DNA of 39,947 nucleotides from Dehalococcoidia bacterium (GTDB lineage Bacteria > Chloroflexota > Dehalococcoidia > CAUJGQ01), in assembly GCA_035310145.1 (NCBI GenBank), contig DATGEL010000119.1, positions 1 to 39,947 of the forward strand, in the 5' to 3' direction. The notes under the pieces were generated by a model. That model ran no database searches. It was given only the letters and a program-made list of their open reading frames with translations, and had not been told where the DNA came from. The translations under genes and the position numbers were made by a program. Below are positions 15,454 through 23,459 of the stretch, one piece after another (position 1 is the stretch's first letter; every line of letters starts with the position of its first letter).

Positions 15454-17013
15454 ATGCACCCATTGCACCCATTGCACCCATTCCTTCGTCCCTATCTGCG
15501 CGCCCTGCAGGCACTCCTCCCCGTGACGCTTGTGGTGGTGCTGATCGCCTGCACCGGCTCGCATCGCAAGGCTCCCAGTCCTCCCGCTGAATTGCCGGAC
15601 GTACCGACGGCCGCCGTCGCCGCCGGCGCGCCGGCAGCCACACCCGCCGCCACGAGCGCCGCGGCGCGGGCCACGCCCTCGCCGGCGCTCACCGCCGGCC
15701 TGCGGCCGTCCGGCGCTCCCGCGGCGCGGGCCACGCCGGCGCGCGGCAGCGTCCCTGGCTCCTCGGGCCAGGCCACCGGCACGCCCGGCCCGTCGCTCAG
15801 CCCCGGACAGTTGCTGCGCCGCGACGCCGTGCCCACGATCCAGGAGTGCATCGACGCCGGCATCGGTCCCTGCTACTCGCCGGCGGACATCGGCGCGGCC
15901 TACGACATCGACGCGCTGCACGCCTCCGGCATCGACGGCAGCGGGCAAAGCGTGGTGATCGTCGTCTCCTTCGGCAGCCCGACACTTGCCGACGACGTCG
16001 CCGCCTTCAGCAAGGCGATGGGCCTGCCCGACGCTGACTTGCAGGAACTGTACCCGCTCGGCTCGGACTTCACGGGCCAGCCTCAGAGCGAGATCAGCGG
16101 CTGGCGTGGCGAGACCACGCTCGACGCCGAGTGGGTGCACGCGATCGCGCCCAAAGCGCGGATCGTGGTGCTCGTCAGCCCCGTGGCGGAGACCGAGGGC
16201 ATCGTCGGGCTGCCGGAGATGCTGCAGCTCGAGCAGTACGCCCTGGACAACAAGCTGGGCACGGTGATCTCGCAGAGCTGGGGCACGAGCGAAGACCTGC
16301 TCGACGACGCCGAGGGGCTGCCCGTGCGCCAACAGTGGGACGCCTTCTATCAGCAGGCCACCACCGCCGGCATCACGATCGTCACCGCCGCAGGCGACCA
16401 CGGCGCCCTGGCCGATATGCGCGACGAGCAGCCGGGCACAACGCGCTCCGCCGATTGGCCCTCCGCCGAGCCCTTGGTGACGACCGTGGGCGGCACGACG
16501 CTCGCGCTGAACGCCGACGGCAGCTACGGCTCCGAGCGTGTCTGGGCCGACCGATCCGGCGCCGGCGGCAGCGGTATCAGCCGCTTCTACAGCCAGCCGG
16601 CCAATCAGTCCGTGCTGCCGGACGCGATCAAGCAACGCCTCGGCGGCATGCGCGGCGAGGCCGATGTTGCGGCGCTGGCGAGCGGCCTGCTCCTCTACTT
16701 CGCAAGCGGCCCCGGCGGCACGCCGCATCCCAGCGTCGTGGGCGGCACCAGCGCTTCGACCCCGATCTGGGCAGGCATTGTCGCGCTCGCCGGCCAGCAG
16801 GCGGGGCATGGGCTGGGCAATATCAATCCAACGCTGTACCAGCTCGGCGCGGCCGGGCGCTGCTTCCACGACGTGACCGCCGGCAGCAACGCCTTCCGCG
16901 GCGATCCGGGTGAGCCGGCGATGCCGGGCTGGGACTTCCCGACCGGCTGGGGCTCGCCGGACGCTGCCTGCCTGGTGCCCGCGCTGGCCGCGGCGGGGCA
17001 GAACGGGCAGTAA
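15454..17013 (+). CDS. Sedolisin-type (S53) serine-carboxyl peptidase lipoprotein
   Basis: A 519-residue secreted acid protease precursor. The signal peptide ends in a lipobox (VVLIAC, about Cys33), followed by an Ala/Pro/Thr linker. The classical large S53 propeptide is not obvious. The catalytic domain has Glu220 and Asp224 in WRGETTLDAEWVHAIAP, the oxyanion Asp315 in TAAGDHGA, and nucleophile Ser433 in GGTSASTPIWAG. The C-terminus has the calcium-site pattern HDVTAGSN and GWDFPTGWGSPD. The N-terminus is three tandem HPL-like triplets encoded by a 9-base repeat. A TAGACT box at 15443-15448 would give a leaderless transcript. The ITPase gene follows directly. Extracellular protein degradation at low pH is the expected role. 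Confidence 0.92.
   Translation: MHPLHPLHPFLRPYLRALQALLPVTLVVVLIACTGSHRKAPSPPAELPDVPTAAVAAGAPAATPAATSAAARATPSPALTAGLRPSGAPAARATPARGSVPGSSGQATGTPGPSLSPGQLLRRDAVPTIQECIDAGIGPCYSPADIGAAYDIDALHASGIDGSGQSVVIVVSFGSPTLADDVAAFSKAMGLPDADLQELYPLGSDFTGQPQSEISGWRGETTLDAEWVHAIAPKARIVVLVSPVAETEGIVGLPEMLQLEQYALDNKLGTVISQSWGTSEDLLDDAEGLPVRQQWDAFYQQATTAGITIVTAAGDHGALADMRDEQPGTTRSADWPSAEPLVTTVGGTTLALNADGSYGSERVWADRSGAGGSGISRFYSQPANQSVLPDAIKQRLGGMRGEADVAALASGLLLYFASGPGGTPHPSVVGGTSASTPIWAGIVALAGQQAGHGLGNINPTLYQLGAAGRCFHDVTAGSNAFRGDPGEPAMPGWDFPTGWGSPDAACLVPALAAAGQNGQ
15456..15482 (+). repeat. Three tandem 9-bp units at the start of the S53 gene
   Basis: GCACCCATT is repeated three times exactly (15456, 15465, 15474), encoding HPL-HPL-HPF right after the start codon. 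Copy number could vary by slippage without a frameshift. Confidence 0.85.
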
Positions 17014-17014
17014 C

Positions 17015-17626
17015 GTGCCACGCATCCTGATCGGCACGAACAACTCGGGCAAGCTCGCGGAGCTGCGCGCCCTGCTGCTGCCGCGCGGCTGGACGCCGGT
17101 TCATCCCGCCGGCCTCGGACTCGCGCTCGAGGTAGAGGAAACGGGCAGCACCTACGCCGAGAACGCGACGCTGAAGGCGAACGCCTTCGCCGCCGCCGCC
17201 GGCATGCTGGCGCTAGCCGACGATTCTGGCCTGGAGGTGGATGCGCTCGGCGGCCGGCCCGGCGTGCATTCGGCCCGCTACGGCGGCGCCGGCACGCCGC
17301 CGGCCGAGCAGATTCGCTTGCTGCTGCGCGAACTGGAGGACGTGCCCGAGGAGCGCCGCACGGCGCGCTTCCGCTCGGTGGTCGTGATCGCGGCGCCGGA
17401 CGGGCGCACCTGGCAGTCAGACGGCACGATCGAGGGGCGCGTGGAGCACTCACCGCGCGGCGCCAACGGCTTTGGTTACGATCCGATCTTCCTACTGCCC
17501 GAACGTGGCCTGACCATGGCGCAGCTCGGCGACGCGGCGAAGAACGTGATCAGCCATCGCGCGCTGGCCATGCAGGGTGCCTTGCAGCACCTCGACCGGC
17601 TGTTGCGCTCCGGCGAAGCGTTCTGA
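17015..17626 (+). CDS. rdgB: Non-canonical purine NTP pyrophosphatase (RdgB/HAM1, ITPase)
   Basis: A 203-residue enzyme that hydrolyses dITP, ITP and XTP to monophosphates to keep deaminated purines out of DNA and RNA. It starts ILIGTNNSGKLAELRALL, the phosphate-binding signature. It continues with ETGSTYAENATLKANAFA, ALADDSGLEVDALGGRPGVHSARYGG (metal-binding Asp and substrate site), then FGYDPIFLLPERG, MAQL and NVISHRALAM at the end, all in the family order. The GTG at 17015 begins one base after the protease stop; the ribosome site is weak, suggesting translation coupled to the upstream gene. No functional link between the two is known. Confidence 0.95.
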   Translation: MPRILIGTNNSGKLAELRALLLPRGWTPVHPAGLGLALEVEETGSTYAENATLKANAFAAAAGMLALADDSGLEVDALGGRPGVHSARYGGAGTPPAEQIRLLLRELEDVPEERRTARFRSVVVIAAPDGRTWQSDGTIEGRVEHSPRGANGFGYDPIFLLPERGLTMAQLGDAAKNVISHRALAMQGALQHLDRLLRSGEAF

Positions 17627-17636
17627 GGGCCGCGGC

Positions 17637-17970
17637 TCAGCTTTCGCCGATCAGCGCCTCCTGCGCCAGCGAGGCACAGCGCCTGCCATCGCGCGTCCAG
17701 ATCGCCCCGGTCTGCATCACCCGTCCCGCCGCGGCCAGCGTGCTCTCGCGCAGAACCAGCAGCCACAGCCATCGAGCGGCGGCAGCTCGTGCAGCCAGAG
17801 CGAATGGTTCAGCGTGGCGAGGTCGGGCCGGGAGAAGATGTCTGGCTTCAGCCCCATGAGCTGCGTCGAGATGTCGCTCAACGCCGCCAGCGCCGCCGCG
17901 CGTGCCAGCGGATCGTCGGGCACGGCCGCACCGCATACTGTCGCGGCTCGTAGAACATCGCACCCTCCGG
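17637..17970 (-). pseudogene. Broken acyl-CoA thioesterase (TesB-like) C-terminal remnant
   Basis: On the minus strand, pieces of a thioesterase II hot-dog domain appear in different frames. One frame reads VPDDPLARAAALAALSD through LATLNHSLWLHELPPLD (about 17925-17772); a second frame then continues WLWLLVLREST, AAAGRVMQTGAIWTRDG and CASLAQEALIGES to a stop at 17637. A further upstream piece (EGAMFYEPRQYAVRP) is in the third frame. The joint near 17770 looks like a single-base deletion. The N-terminal hot-dog half is missing. The match to TesB is my recollection of the family pattern. Decay is the simplest reading; sequencing error could explain one shift but hardly the missing start. Confidence 0.6.
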
Positions 17971-18068
17971 CACCGCGGTCCGCATTCCACGCTGAACAAT
18001 TCCGCACGCGCTGCCCCAAACGCCCGGGGCTGCTCACGCTGCGGGACGTGTGGAGCGTACGCGAAGCG

Positions 18069-18109
18069 GGTGTTGCGTGCATCAGGCGGAGTTTGCACGC
18101 AAAAACACC
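18069..18109. repeat. Inverted repeat in the spacer between the thioesterase remnant and the LysM gene
   Basis: GGTGTTGCGTGC (18069-18080) pairs with GCACGCAAAAACACC (18095-18109), leaving three unpaired A bases on the right arm and a 14-base loop. No T-run follows on either strand, so a normal intrinsic terminator is unlikely. The rest of the spacer to 18191 shows nothing I can name. Confidence 0.4.
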
Positions 18110-18191
18110 ACCCGCGGCTCGAAGCTGAAGCCAGAGCCGTGGGCGGTGATCGTTGTTGCGTTGCGCGGCCGCGAGCCGGAACGCCCGCGCG

Positions 18192-18389
18192 CTAGGGCAG
18201 GCGCAGCACCTCGCCGGGATAGATCAGGTTGGGATTGTAGACCTTGTCCGCGTTGGCGGCGTAGAGCAGCGGCCAGAGGCTGCCGTCGCCATAGTAGCGC
18301 TGTGCGATCGCCCAAAGGCAGTCGCCGGGCCGCACCACATAGACATTCGTGGCGGCGAAGCCGGAGAGATAGCTGTAGAACTGGCGCAT
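18192..18389 (-). CDS. Small LysM-domain protein
   Basis: A 65-residue protein made almost wholly of one LysM domain, which binds N-acetylglucosamine in peptidoglycan. The domain reads YVVRPGDCLWAIAQRYYGDGSLWPLLYAAN and ends NPNLIYPGEVLRLP, matching the family from the first strand to the conserved Pro-Gly turn. There is no signal peptide; a short stretch (FYSYLSGFAATN) precedes the domain. The start is the ATG at 18389 with GGTGGAGGTG upstream. Small stand-alone LysM proteins occur as cell-wall or spore-associated proteins, or as phage-tail baseplate parts; the chromosomal context here favours neither. Divergent from the ECF sigma operon. Confidence 0.85.
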   Translation of the reverse strand: MRQFYSYLSGFAATNVYVVRPGDCLWAIAQRYYGDGSLWPLLYAANADKVYNPNLIYPGEVLRLP

Positions 18390-18747
18390 CGTGGACACCT
18401 CCACCGAGTCATTCTCTGCGGCGGTGCCTGGCGCCTCCGCATCTCATGACTCCAGCGTGCCACGCCCCACCGTCCGGGCCGCATGAGCAGCGCCACCGCG
18501 CCACCGTGAAGGTGATGACAGAAGCGCTGCAGGCAGACCCTCGGTCCTCGGTTCGCCGTGTCATGTCTCCAGGCAGATGGAGAGACCCGCCGCCTGCGCA
18601 GAACCAGGCGGCCAGAGTGGCGATCCGGCGATGGAAGTGCGGGAGCGGATCGGTCTACGCGATGCGCCGTGCCATGCCGGCCGCCGCCATACGGGATGGT
18701 TAACCCGACTCGCTCCGGACCTTCCTCCCCACGATCGCCCGTCTCCC

Positions 18748-18803
18748 TCTCCCAAGATTGGGAGAAGGACCAGTGGAAGATCATGGGGGTGAGGATGAGG
18801 GCC
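18748..18803. repeat. Dispersed palindromic repeat, copy A (diverged)
   Basis: TCTCCCAA (18748-18755), a 2-base loop, and TTGGGAGA (18758-18765) form a perfect hairpin. A tail with GGGGGTGAGG and GAGGGCC follows to 18803. The order hairpin-then-GGGGGTGAGGGCC is shared with copies near 37665 and 39376; here extra bases separate stem and tail. The rest of the 18390-18884 spacer shows no gene I can support. Confidence 0.55.
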
Positions 18804-18816
18804 GCCATCTGTGATA

Positions 18817-18841
18817 GAACGATCCGGGCGGCCGGCGCGTC
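18817..18841 (+). promoter_or_regulatory. ECF-type promoter candidate for the sigma/anti-sigma operon
   Basis: GAAC (18817-18820) and CGTC (18838-18841) are separated by 17 bases, close to the GGAAC-N16/17-CGTC pattern recognised by many ECF sigma factors. The transcript would start near 18849, about 35 bases before the sigma start codon. This would make the operon self-activating, as is common for ECF systems (inference). Confidence 0.35.
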
Positions 18842-18884
18842 TGATCGGAGAGATCAGGCTGCAAAGGACCGGACCCGACGTGAC

Positions 18885-19439
18885 ATGGCGGTGATAATGG
18901 CGCGCGTTGCGGCGCGGGCGGCCCTCGATGAGCGCTTTACGCGGCTGGTGCTCGACCACCAGCGGCGCATTCACCGCTTCATCTGCGGCATGGTCGGCGC
19001 CGAGCAGCTCGCCGAGGACCTGACACAGGACGTGTTTCTCTCGGCCTACCGAGCCCTCGGGCGCCTGCCCGACGATGCCAATGAGTCGGCCTGGCTGTTT
19101 ACGATCGCGCGCAACCGCGCCTTGCAGGAGCTACGCCGGCGCAAGATCCTGCGCTGGCTGCCGCTCGCCCGTCCCAACGACGACGAAGACGACATCCATC
19201 CACACGCGGACCAGCCGCTGGCAGACAGCGTCGCCGAGCGTGACCGGCTGCGGCGGGCGATGGATGCGGTGCCGGCGAAGGATCTCGCCTGCCTGCTGCT
19301 CAGCGTGGACGGACATTCGTACAGCGAAGTCGCTCAGATCACCGGCCTGTCGCTGCCGGCGGTGCGGGCGCGCATCTTCCGTGCCCGCGACCGGCTGCGG
19401 GCGCTGCTCGGCGAGGACGAGGCGAAAGGCGAAGCGTAA
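18885..19439 (+). CDS. ECF-type RNA polymerase sigma factor
   Basis: A 184-residue sigma-70 family protein. Region 2 runs from FTRLVLDHQRRIHRFICGMV to AEDLTQDVFLSAYRAL, with the -10 reading helix and the WLFTIARNRALQELRRRK segment after it. Region 4 contains AVPAKDLACLLLSVDGHSYSEVAQITGLSLPAVRARIFRARDRLRALL, the helix-turn-helix that reads the -35 box. Regions 1 and 3 are absent, which defines the ECF group. The ATG at 18885 is chosen because region 2 starts soon after; an ATG at 18897 is also possible. Its stop codon overlaps the anti-sigma start as TAATG, so the two proteins are made in balance. The signal it answers is unknown. Confidence 0.92.
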   Translation: MAVIMARVAARAALDERFTRLVLDHQRRIHRFICGMVGAEQLAEDLTQDVFLSAYRALGRLPDDANESAWLFTIARNRALQELRRRKILRWLPLARPNDDEDDIHPHADQPLADSVAERDRLRRAMDAVPAKDLACLLLSVDGHSYSEVAQITGLSLPAVRARIFRARDRLRALLGEDEAKGEA

Positions 19440-21742
19440 TGTGGCCCTTCGCACGTGGCCGCTCCGCGCACGATCGCGGTTGGGGCGCGCTCGCCTCCGC
19501 ATATGTCGATCGTGAGCTGGCGGGCGCTGAGGCCGACGCCTTCGCCGAGCATCTGCGCGCCTGCGGGCGCTGCGCCGCGCTGGTGGCGGAGTATCGCTCC
19601 CTCGACGCCGACCTGCGGCGCCGCCTGGTGTCCGCGCCCGCCGTGGCGGCGCGGCCGATCTTCGAGCGAGCCGAGCGACTGGGACCGCGGCCCGTGCCCG
19701 TTGCGGCGCCGCGCCGGCTCGCACTCGCCTCGGCGGCGGTGCTGCTGGTGGGCGGCGCGGCGACGCCGCCCGTGCGCGCCGGCGTGGGCGGCGCCGTGCA
19801 GTTCGTGCGCAGCGTCGTGGCGCCGTCCGAAGGCGTGTCCTACGCTGGCGATCGTGCCATCTTCCACGCGGGCAGCGACGACATCCTCGCCAGCGTCGTG
19901 CGCGAGTACACCCTGTATACCGCGCCGGACACGGCTGCCGCCCCAGCGGCGGTAGGGAGCGCGCCGTTTCACGACGGGCCGATCTTCGCGCTGGCCGGCG
20001 GACGTGTCCTCTTCAACGCGGCGCAGGGCGCCGGCCCGGCGCAGTGGACGACGGTGCGCCGCGATGGCAGCGACCCACGGCCGTTCTTTCCGACCTCGGG
20101 CACCGGACATATCCCCGACCCCGGCGGCCTGTCTGCCGTCTCCACCACGCCGGATGGTTCGCGAGTGCTCTTCCGCCGCGGGGGCGCCGGCGGCCGCTTT
20201 CTCACCACGGCGGGCGCAACGCTGGTCACCGATGCCGACGGCTCGCCGATCTGGAGCGATCCGGGCGGCGCCGACGTCTACTCGCTCTCGCCCGATGGCC
20301 GCTTTGCGCTCTCCGGGCAAACGGGCGGCCTGCGCTTGATCCCGCTCGACGGCAGCGCGGCCCCGCCCTCGCCGATCAGCGATTGCGACGTGCAGCGGCC
20401 GCAGATCTCCGCCGATGGCACGCGGCTGATCTTCGTCGCCACGCGCGTGGGACCCGATTGCCCTGCCACCTCTGCCCTCTACTTCTTCCGCCTGACCGGC
20501 GCGGTGGGCAGTCCCTACCTGGAGCCGGTGCCGTTGCAGGACGGTGCGGCCTACAGCCTCTCGCCCGATGGCCAATACGTTGCCGTGCAGTCCTGGCTGA
20601 ACGAGCCCGCCGCGGGCCAGCAGGGCTCGGGCACGACGGCGCTCAAGCTCTGGAACCTGAGCAGCGGCGAGCGGCAGGAGATCCCCGGTTTCCGCGACGT
20701 GCGTGTGCTCCAGCTCTCCTGGTCGGCCGACGGCAGCCGCCTGCTGATCCGCGACGAGCGCGAGGGGCGCAAGGAGGCCTGGGCCGGCGATCCGCGCGGG
20801 CGGCTCGGCCAGGTGCTGGCCGGCACGGCCATCGCCGCGGCCGCGTTCTACCCGGACGGCGCAGGCATGGTGGTTGCCAGCGACGGCGGCGCGCCGGCCG
20901 GCATCGTCGCGCTTGGCCCAGCCGCGACACAAGATAACGCCACCGGCCTGCTGGCCAACGCCGACGGCCTGGCGCCGGCCTTCGCGGCGCACGGGGACGC
21001 GGTGGCGCTGCTGCGCCGCGGCGCGCCTTCCACGCTGCTGGCAAGACACGGCCACGCTCCGGCCGGCATCGGCGACGACCTCTCCGGCTTCTCCTGGGCG
21101 CCGGACGGGCGGCGTGCCGCCGTGGTGGTCGACGGCCGGATCTACCTGTGGACCGCGCACAACGGGCGCGCCGCCGCGCCGCTGCTGTCCGGCAGGGCCG
21201 TCGCCTGGTCCCCGCGCGACGACCAGCTGCTGGTGACTCGCGGCGACGGCTCGATCGTCATCACCGACGTGCGAGGGCAGCTTGTCGCCGCGGCGCCGGC
21301 CGGGATGACGGCGGCGGCATGGTCGCCTGATGGACGGCTCGTCGCCGGCGTCGCGCACGCCGGCGGTGGGGAGACGCTCGTGATCTGGGAGCCAAGCTCG
21401 GGGGCGATCCGGCAACTGGCGAGCGCGGTGCGGATCGGCGCCCCGGTTTGGTCGCCCGACGGGCGGTCGATCGCCTACGCGGCGATTGCCGGGGCTGCCT
21501 CCGGCAACGATCTGCCGGGGCTGAACGTCGTCGCGGCCGCGGGCGGGGAGCCAAGGCAGCTCGCCGCGCTCGCAGCAATCGACGATGCCCCCGTGTGGTC
21601 GGCCGACAGCCACGGTCTGTACTATCTGCAACGCAGCGTTGCGGGTGCGCCGGGCGCCGTGCGCCTGGTGAACGCCGACGGCAACGGCGACCGGCGCGTC
21701 GGCACGCTGTTCGCCACGGCGCTCTTCGCCGGGCCGCGCTGA
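19439..21742 (+). CDS. Membrane anti-sigma factor with zinc-finger head and external beta-propeller
   Basis: A 767-residue protein. Residues 15-60 form a cytoplasmic anti-sigma zinc-binding domain with His38-X3-Cys42-X2-Cys45 (HLRACGRC), which should bind the sigma factor encoded just upstream. Residues about 93-110 are one short hydrophobic, possibly membrane-spanning segment. The remaining 600 residues hold WD40/TolB-like (PD40) repeats marked by LSPDGRFAL, ISADGTRLIF, LSPDGQYVA, WSADGSRLL, WAPDGRR, WSPDGRLVAG, WSPDGRSIAYA and WSADSHGLY. These should form one or two propellers outside the cell. A sensor role, where the propeller detects a ligand or cell-wall state and frees the sigma factor, is inference. 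Start overlaps the sigma stop (TAATG). Confidence 0.88.
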   Translation: MWPFARGRSAHDRGWGALASAYVDRELAGAEADAFAEHLRACGRCAALVAEYRSLDADLRRRLVSAPAVAARPIFERAERLGPRPVPVAAPRRLALASAAVLLVGGAATPPVRAGVGGAVQFVRSVVAPSEGVSYAGDRAIFHAGSDDILASVVREYTLYTAPDTAAAPAAVGSAPFHDGPIFALAGGRVLFNAAQGAGPAQWTTVRRDGSDPRPFFPTSGTGHIPDPGGLSAVSTTPDGSRVLFRRGGAGGRFLTTAGATLVTDADGSPIWSDPGGADVYSLSPDGRFALSGQTGGLRLIPLDGSAAPPSPISDCDVQRPQISADGTRLIFVATRVGPDCPATSALYFFRLTGAVGSPYLEPVPLQDGAAYSLSPDGQYVAVQSWLNEPAAGQQGSGTTALKLWNLSSGERQEIPGFRDVRVLQLSWSADGSRLLIRDEREGRKEAWAGDPRGRLGQVLAGTAIAAAAFYPDGAGMVVASDGGAPAGIVALGPAATQDNATGLLANADGLAPAFAAHGDAVALLRRGAPSTLLARHGHAPAGIGDDLSGFSWAPDGRRAAVVVDGRIYLWTAHNGRAAAPLLSGRAVAWSPRDDQLLVTRGDGSIVITDVRGQLVAAAPAGMTAAAWSPDGRLVAGVAHAGGGETLVIWEPSSGAIRQLASAVRIGAPVWSPDGRSIAYAAIAGAASGNDLPGLNVVAAAGGEPRQLAALAAIDDAPVWSADSHGLYYLQRSVAGAPGAVRLVNADGNGDRRVGTLFATALFAGPR

Positions 21743-21862
21743 CGGCCGTCCGCGGCAGCCACTCGGGTTGTTTCGTCTCCCGCGATCGGCCATCGTTGAT
21801 CGCGGCGCCGCCGGGCGCGCCGGCTGTGCCGGCCCGGGCATGGACGGTGATGGGGAGGGGAG

Positions 21863-23404
21863 ATGGCGCTGCCGGCGCGGGCCGAACGCACGAACACGCG
21901 GCCGGCCGAGCCGGGCTGGATCGAACGGCTGAGCGCTTCTCCCTCCCTGGCGCTACTGCTGATGCTCGGCCTGATCGCGTTCACTTCCGAGGGCGTGCTG
22001 ATCGTCTTCATGCGGCGCCTCTCGCTGAAGCGGTTTCCTAACGTCCTGGTCAGCAACGAGCCCGTGGCCCAGGCGCTCGGCATCGATACGCGCGGGCTGA
22101 CCTGGTTCGTGCTGGTGCTCGGTCTGCTGACGTTGGGCTATCTGGTTGGCTACGCCGTGGCGCTGCGCATCAGGGAGCCACGCTGGGGGCTTGCGGTGCT
22201 GGCGGTCAGCGCCGTCTTCATCGCGACGGTGATCCCGATCTTCCCCGGCGGCGCTCAGGACGTGTATCACAACATCGCCGACGCGCGCACGCTGTGGGTG
22301 CACCACCAGGATCCGATCAGCACGCCGCCGATCGCGCACCCGGACGACCCGATCGTGCAGCAGGTCCCGTTCTGGCAGGATCTGACCTCGAGTTACGGGC
22401 CGGTCTGGTATATCGTCTCCGGGGCGCCGCTGCCGTTCGCCGGCAACGACCTGGTGGAGAACGTCCTCGGTCAGAAGCTCCTGGTCAGCCTGTTTCTGCT
22501 GGGCACGCTTGGCCTGGTCTACCTGATCGTACGTGAGCGCCGGCCGCAGAGCGCGACGGCGGCGATGGTGCTGCTGGGCTGGAGTCCGCTGATTCTCTGG
22601 GAGATTCCCGGCAACGCGCACAACGACATCGTGATGATGTTCTTCGCCGTGGCCGCGATCTACGCCATCCATCGCGGCGCCTGGCAGTGGGCGTTCCCGC
22701 TGCTGGCGCTGGGCGTTGGCGTCAAGTTCATCATGGCGCTGCTCGGACCAATCCTGCTGGTCTGGCTGCTGTGGCGCCGGCCGCGGGTCGATCGGCGGGA
22801 GCTGCTCGTCTCGATCGGCTACGGCGCGGTGATGCTCGGGCTGATCTATCTGCCGTTCTTCCTCGCTTCGCACAGCCTCGCCAACACGGACGCGCTGCGC
22901 AACCGCTACATCAGCTCGCCGGCGTCGCTCACCATCGCCTTTGTGATGCAGTACACCTCGCTGTCACGGGCGATGGACCTGACGCGCGCCCTGGCGCTGA
23001 CGCTGTATGGCGTGCTCTATCTGCTGGTGCTCTGGCGGGCGCGCGGCGGCTTCGAAAACCTCGTGCGGGCGGCGTTCTGGGCGATCCTGCTCACTCTGGC
23101 CATACCGACCTGGTGGTTCTGGCCCTGGTATGTAATCTGGTTGCTGCCCTTCGCCGCGCTCACGGCGGGCCGCAAGCTTGCGACGATCGGCCTGGTCTTC
23201 GCCAGCTCGGCGCTGCTGGTCTACCCGATTTACTACTGGCGCAACGTGTTGCTCAACGGCCCCGACTGGTACGCCAACCAGTTCGTGATCGTCGGCGCCG
23301 TCTTCGGCCCGCTGGCGCTGTACCTGCTCGGCTCCTCCGGACTGCACCTGCTGACCGTTGAGGAAGCAGACGGGCCGCGGGACGAACGGCGAGCGACGGC
23401 TTAG
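21863..23404 (+). CDS. GT-C-like integral membrane glycosyltransferase
   Basis: A 513-residue protein with about 10-12 predicted membrane helices. After the first helices comes an extracellular loop FPGGAQDVYHNIADARTLWVHHQDP, resembling the acidic catalytic loop of GT-C mannosyl- and glycosyltransferases that use polyprenyl-phosphate sugars. Other conserved-looking loops are GNAHNDIVMMFF, LALGVGVKFIMALLGPILLVWLLWRR and IPTWWFWPWYVIWLLPFAAL. It resembles GT87/DUF2029-type proteins. It probably adds sugars to envelope glycans or lipids on the outer face. GGGGAGGGGAG lies before the ATG. It follows the anti-sigma gene in the same direction after 120 bases and may belong to its regulon. Confidence 0.72.
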   Translation: MALPARAERTNTRPAEPGWIERLSASPSLALLLMLGLIAFTSEGVLIVFMRRLSLKRFPNVLVSNEPVAQALGIDTRGLTWFVLVLGLLTLGYLVGYAVALRIREPRWGLAVLAVSAVFIATVIPIFPGGAQDVYHNIADARTLWVHHQDPISTPPIAHPDDPIVQQVPFWQDLTSSYGPVWYIVSGAPLPFAGNDLVENVLGQKLLVSLFLLGTLGLVYLIVRERRPQSATAAMVLLGWSPLILWEIPGNAHNDIVMMFFAVAAIYAIHRGAWQWAFPLLALGVGVKFIMALLGPILLVWLLWRRPRVDRRELLVSIGYGAVMLGLIYLPFFLASHSLANTDALRNRYISSPASLTIAFVMQYTSLSRAMDLTRALALTLYGVLYLLVLWRARGGFENLVRAAFWAILLTLAIPTWWFWPWYVIWLLPFAALTAGRKLATIGLVFASSALLVYPIYYWRNVLLNGPDWYANQFVIVGAVFGPLALYLLGSSGLHLLTVEEADGPRDERRATA

Positions 23405-23459
23405 GGACGATTCGGTCCCCGCGCGCCGGCTGGATCCTGGCTTCGCCCATCTTGGCGGC

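Noticed and set aside
19334-21841. 835-codon open frame antisense to the anti-sigma/propeller gene
   Set aside because: GC-rich shadow frame, Arg/Gly-rich with no domain; the plus-strand gene has clear motifs.
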